Positions 59,605 to 64,000 of a stretch of DNA of 64,000 nucleotides are shown here, piece after piece. Each line of letters opens with the position of its first letter. The stretch's first letter is position 1. The DNA comes from Silene latifolia (Eukaryota; Streptophyta; Magnoliopsida; Caryophyllales; Caryophyllaceae). A model generated the notes under the pieces. The model had not been told where the DNA came from. It worked only from the letters and a program-made list of their open reading frames with translations, and did no database searches. The stretch is from positions 24,802,152 to 24,866,151 of the forward strand of contig NC_133536.1 of the NCBI RefSeq assembly GCF_048544455.1, given 5' to 3'. Position numbers and translations under genes: made by a program.

Positions 59605-60735
59605 TTAACCATTGCGCATCATGATGCGGTTGACTGTGAGGTTGGCAAACGGGTCACAATCAAAGGGTGTTGATTCATTATTTATGGCATTCACGGCTTG
59701 GAATCCCCACATTTCATTGTCATCTTCCTCAATGGCCTGAGAGGCTATTCCCTTTCTCATGACAGCTTTGATCGGGGAAGTAGGGATTGTGATTGTTTTC
59801 CCGTTGAAGGGGACCCTAATTTTCTGGTGGAGAGTCGAGGTAACTGCCTTGACAGCGTGAATCCAGGGACGTCCGAGGAGCATATTGAAGGAGGCGTCGA
59901 TGTCGACCACCTGAAAACTGGTTTTCCTTTCCAGTGGTCCGGTTGCGACAGTCAGAGTGATGAGCCCCACGACCTTGCGATGAGTGCCGTCGTACGCGTG
60001 TACCCCTTGGTTTGTGGGGACCAAATTAGCTTCCTTAATACCCAGCTTGTGAGGGGTCTTGAGGGGAATGACATTCACCGCAGATCCGTCATCTACAAGG
60101 ACCATGGACACATTCTTCCTGAGACATTGCACGGTAATGTACAGGGCAAGGTTATGATTGGTTCCGAAGGGAGGGATATCTTCGTCAGAGAAGACGACTG
60201 GGTTGTTCAACTCAGGGGCGTCCTTCATCATATGTGCCACTATTTCTTCAGGGGAAGAGGTGGAGGACACAGTTAATTTTCCCAAGGCATGTAGCAAAGC
60301 CTGTCGATGCTCAAAGGATGTCGCGATCAGTTGCCAGATCGAGATCTCGGCTTTTGCCTTCTGAAGCTGCTTGAGGATCGAATTCTCAGGAGCTCTCGGT
60401 TGAGTTTCTATTTCCGGGACGACTTGGTCGTTTGTGGTTGGAGCGACCATTGAACTGTTCGGGTTCTGATAGGAGCGTCCGGACCGGGTAAGGTGACCGA
60501 TCTCTTTCGCCCGTTTCTCTTTCCCTGGGACAATATAGACATCTTCAACATCATCTCTCCAGATGCCATTGATTTCAGGATCTCGAAGGCACCTTGGAGG
60601 GGTATTCCTTGGTGGGCAGTTTTTGTGAGGGATATTTCTGTGATGGTAATTTTTGTGAGGGCAGTTTTTGTGAGGTTGATTATTGTGAGGGTGATTATTG
60701 TGAGATGTATGCCAGAATGGTCGCAGGAGCAACCC
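59605..60735 (-). pseudogene. Protease region of the Tat element (fossil)
   Basis: Minus strand. A linker with GKEKRAKEIGHLTRSGR is followed by an aspartic-protease-like domain (MVLVDDGSAVNVIPL, FNMLLGRPWIHAVKAVTSTL). The D-D-G-S-A active-site variant and the LLGRPWIH motif are what I expect in this lineage. Between here and RT (58680-59500) lies a poorly conserved acidic linker. Confidence 0.8.
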
Positions 60736-60829
60736 GTCCTGGTGAGGGTAGTTTTGGGCGCTTGGGGGACTCTCCCTCGGGCGTGGTGGTGGAGGATTGA
60801 AGATAAGTCGGCGGTAGGCATCGTCAAGT

Positions 60830-61900
60830 CAGGTGATCCTCTCGGAGAGGCTGGCTATGGCTTCCTCAACCTGTTGGAACATGGTGAGCATAGTTGCGGC
60901 ACTGAACACAAATACCCCGTCCGAGGGATCTTTCTCCAAGGCTCTCACCTCGTCATCAACTGGCAGGATGAGGTGTAAGCAGTCCAGAGTTGGCTCATCA
61001 TTGGAGATAGTGTGGATTCCGAGAGGATTTGTTTTGTTGTTTGGTTTAGACGGCGGGGGTAAAGGCAAATCCCCTTTCTCAATCATGTCTTGGATGATGT
61101 GTTTCAGTTTGAAGCAGGTTTCTGTATCATGCCCTTTCCCTTGATGATACTGACAGTAGGCATTGGGGTTCCAGAAGCGGGATTTCTTAGCATCGGTCGG
61201 ATCCGGGGTGGGTCCGATTGGTTGTAACTTTCCCTGGTCCATGAGCCTCTTCAAGGCACTTGCATAAGTTGACCTTATATTAGTGAACACTCTCTGGGGG
61301 CGTTCAGCTCTCTTAGCAGATGGTTCAACGAGGTTGACTTCATCAATTTGTTCGTTTGGCCGTAAGGGCGAGACCCGGTTGAGGTGGATCCTTGGTAGCC
61401 TCTGCCAGTGGTCTTGGCCAAGACACCCTTCCGGAGGTCATCTTCAATGCGTGTCCCCAGAATTTGCTGATCCTGGAAGATCTTAATATTTTGATACCTC
61501 AGTAAGTTGGCATACACTGGGCGGAGATTGTTGACGAACTTCTCCACCAAAGTTGATTCACTCGACTTGCTAACTAGTTGAGTACTTACCCTCCTCCAAC
61601 GGGTTAAGAACTCGGTGAATCCCTCCTTGTCGTTCTGGGTTAGAACCTCGAGAGTATGGGTATTGGCTTGGATTTCAACATTGTCGGCGTATTGTTTGGC
61701 GAATTCAACTGCGACTTCATCCCAAGTAGTAAGGTTTTTCGGATCAAGGGAGTAGTACCACTGGCGAGGGATCGGTTCCAAAGAGGATGGAAAGATCCGG
61801 GTGAAAAGCTCCTGTTTGACCTCTTTAATGGCCATGTAGTCTTTAAAGGCACGGATATTATTGAGCGGGTCCTCCACTCCTTTGAACTTAGGTACATCAT
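60830..61900 (-). pseudogene. gag of the Tat element (fossil)
   Basis: Minus strand. Gag core with EDPLNNIRAFKDYMAIKE, IPRQWYYSLDPKNLTTWDEV and FTEFLTRWRRVSTQLVSK, then a nucleic-acid-binding motif YCQYHQGKGHDTETCFKLKH. The order gag then protease then RT on the minus strand fixes the orientation of the element. Confidence 0.85.
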
Positions 61901-62199
61901 TTAGGGTAAAGTTGTCGGGTAATTGATCCCCAACAGGTTCGAACCTTCGGTTGTTCTCAAGATGGATATTGTTACCCCGGGCTAGGAGCTGTTCTTCTAA
62001 GAGCTTTACCCTCTTCTCAGTTTCAGTCAGAGGTGGAGTATTATGCTCTCCAGCTTCCTTGTTTTCTAGGGCGTCGATACGGGTCTCGACGCGATCCAGG
62101 GTGACCTTAAGAGCGGTGAGCAGTCAAGGCTAGATCGGTGACATCTCTGTTGTTATCATTGTTGTTGTTGTTGTTGACAGACGAAGTTGAAGACGGGGC

Positions 62200-63356
62200 T
62201 ACGGCTCTGAGGCAGAAAAACGGCTCACATTACAACTCAATCCGACACGGTTCAAAGACTGAACGCAGACAACATAAAGGACGAGACAAAGATCAGACTT
62301 AACGAGACGAGGGTGATCGTGTATGGTTCCTCGGTGCTGACTCGATTTATGACGTGACGGTGTTGACCGAACTTTTAACTTGAGTCCAATGTAGCGGCGT
62401 GACGCCATTGGACGAGTCTTGTGGTGAGACGACTTATAAGTAAAGACCCATAAGTACGTTTGCTTTAACTCGATAGACATGAGGCGGAAATGGAATGGTG
62501 GACTGAAGTTTTCGAAAATAGAAATTTTCAAAAAGATTCATTTGTCGCTTTGTGGACGGCCTCCGAAGATAGAGATCTCCGCAAGTCGGTCAGTTGAAAG
62601 GGTTGTCTTATGTTTATTTGCAAAAGACGGTTTGAGTTTGAATTAGCTCGGAAAACAATGTATTATTTCCCGAGTTTGAAAATTGTCATTACGACGACCT
62701 ATAAAGGCGTGTTGAAATGGTTATAAAAACCGAGTTTGTAAATCGTTATTACGATGGCCTAGAAAGGCGTGTTGAAATGGTTATAAAAACCGGGTTTGAA
62801 AATCGTCATTACGACGGCCTAGAAAGGCGTGCAACGGTCGGCAAAAGACCGAGGTTTGAAATGGCCATTATAACGGCGCAAAAAGGTGATTTTGAAAGTT
62901 TAATAATGACACGGAAGGACTTATGATCAAGTAGCACATAAGCACTCACAGTTCATTATATTATGCATCATGCTGACACGGGTTTTGGCTTAGAAGGGTG
63001 GGTTACACACCAAGCAATCAAACCCCGATTTGCGAGAGGGATACTAATCCAAACAAAATGTGTAAGGAGGGTGCCCTAGCCTCGTTCTCGAAAGTGATGA
63101 AAGCTCTTTGACGAAACAGAAATGTGTAACGTCAATGGCATGCTTGACTCAATCAGAATTCGAAACGCGGGGATGAGGAAACTCACGCTGGCGAGACGAG
63201 CCAATTGGTCGAAAAGGGTTAGGTTGTGGGCCCGGACAAGAAACCCGACCGTGACTGTAATATAAATTAATGCATTCCAACCAAGACCTCGTTCGAGTCT
63301 AACCATTTAGGGATCACAAAGACAGTAGTGTCCTTGTTTTTTCCAGCGGAGTCGCC
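62200..63356 (-). other. 5' leader of the Tat element with 60-bp repeats
   Basis: Between gag and the 5' LTR. A 60-bp unit (AAAGGCGTGTTGAAATGG then TTATAAAAACCGAGTTTG, ending ATTACGACGGCCTAG) is repeated about three times in 62660-62840, the last copy degenerate. The primer-binding sequence TTGGCGACTCCGCTGG (minus strand) lies at the LTR border near 63341-63357. No protein is recognised here. Confidence 0.7.
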
Positions 63357-64000
63357 AATCTATGGACATGGCCCACCTGCAAGCCCAGCCGATCTGTGAA
63401 CATATAGCGGTCTTTTGAAAGCCACGCTCGGTGGCGTAAAAATGCTTTCGACCGGATCGTTTTAGATCGGTCGGTTTCGTCTCGGTAAGGGTCTCGAAAC
63501 GATTAGAGATGTTCAGAGTCGCCACCAAGCATTTGTGGGATGCTTGGAACCCGTTTGAATCCACTTTATACCTCGGTCAAACGAAGCACAAAGCAGTGTT
63601 TGACATAGGTACTAAAGATAAGGAATCGTCCCTCTTTAGCATCCTATCTCTAGAATGACTCTCGTACGCCCTGGATAAGGTCGTCCACTATCCAAAGTTT
63701 CTGAGTAAGAGGTGAAGGTACGTATTGGGAAGCCCTTTAATCAGACACCCAATTTTGCCCGCGGTAGCGGCCTCTACTGATCGATCTTGGTTGGTTGAAT
63801 GCAAAAGTTGATAAAACGGTTTAAATGCATGAATGCGCATCCACCAATTTAAACCTAACATGTGAGAGCTTTCTAAGTCGGTTGATTTAATCCCAGTATC
63901 AAGTATAAGATGTCGAGTTGGATTAATGGTTGATTTGCATGCAAGACGGAAATTAAACATTCATTTACCAAATTAGGTTTATGGTGCATAACGTGATCCA
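63357..64000 (-). repeat. 5' LTR of the Tat element, inner part
   Basis: Matches 44285 onward base for base with about 25-30 differences in 640. It continues beyond the window, so about 1.85 kb of it is missing here. Confidence 0.88.

Larger units (their letters stand above)
27601..64000 (+). mobile_element. Tekay element 1 (Ty3/gypsy chromovirus), split by later insertions (fossil)
   Basis: It starts with an LTR at 27601 and continues past the window. Its own pieces are 27601-30412 (LTR, primer site, leader, gag start) and 42424-44284 (rest of gag, protease, part of RT). Element 2 lies between the pieces, and the Tat element interrupts RT at 44285. The remaining pol and 3' LTR must lie right of 64000. 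Its proteins are very close to those of element 2. It is broken in several places besides the insertions, and it is the oldest layer of the nest. Confidence 0.8.
44285..64000 (-). mobile_element. Giant Tat/Ogre-type Ty3/gypsy retrotransposon with antisense genes (fossil)
   Basis: Minus-strand element of more than 19.7 kb running off the right edge. Read 5' to 3' on the minus strand: 5' LTR (64000+ to 63357), primer site with TTGGCGACTCCGCTGG, leader with 60-bp repeats, gag, protease, RT, RNase H, a second RNase H (aRH), integrase, a long region with two plus-strand (antisense) coding blocks, tandem-repeat arrays, and the 3' LTR (46771-44285). The aRH domain, size and LTR start TGTAGATACCCAGTATCTGC are Tat/Ogre/Retand features. 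LTR identity over the 640 visible bases is roughly 96 percent by eye, so a few million years old at most. Several breaks in gag-pol. Confidence 0.9.

Overview
The window is nuclear DNA from a flowering plant, most likely a eudicot. The signs are plant-type GT-AG introns, a phytosulfokine precursor, an AAP amino-acid permease, Au-type SINEs, Tourist, Stowaway and hAT MITEs, and Tekay and Tat/Ogre LTR retrotransposons. The mix of repeats reminds me of Caryophyllales (Silene-like plants), but that is recollection and cannot be proved from the sequence.

Layout. 1-2648: remains of two LTR retrotransposons. 2649-6700: gene-poor DNA with a possible Helitron 3' end, a 1-kb MITE-like element sitting in one copy of a tandem duplication, and an antisense LINE fragment. 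6704-25180: the host gene island. It holds a four-exon plastid-type membrane protein (+, 6704-14285), the cytosolic ribosomal protein uL2/RPL8 (+, 16305-18008), a six-exon AAP amino-acid permease (-, 18679-21948) and a two-exon phytosulfokine precursor (+, 24217-24764). MITEs and SINEs lie in the introns and between the genes. 25183-27600: PIF/Harbinger remains, AT-rich DNA and a long TG microsatellite. 27601-64000: a nest of mobile elements with no host gene.

The nest reads as insertions within insertions. Tekay element 1 begins at 27601 and runs past the window. Tekay element 2 (30413-42418, target duplication TTGAG) inserted into its gag. A hAT transposon (33023-36593, target duplication CCTGCTAT, transposase frame largely open) then inserted into the gag of element 2. 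A giant Tat/Ogre-type element (44285 to beyond 64000, on the minus strand) inserted into the reverse transcriptase region of element 1. The Tat element has the usual gag-PR-RT-RH-aRH-INT order. It also carries two antisense coding blocks between INT and its 3' LTR, one related to the plant mobile domain family, together with three tandem-repeat arrays.

The host genes appear to be independent housekeeping or signalling genes and do not form a pathway. The most unusual signals are the dense arrays of the palindrome TACTCGATCGAGTA in the Tekay LTRs and leaders, the antisense genes in the Tat element, the hairpin array inside the 1-kb MITE, and the two related Harbinger elements on either side of the phytosulfokine gene.
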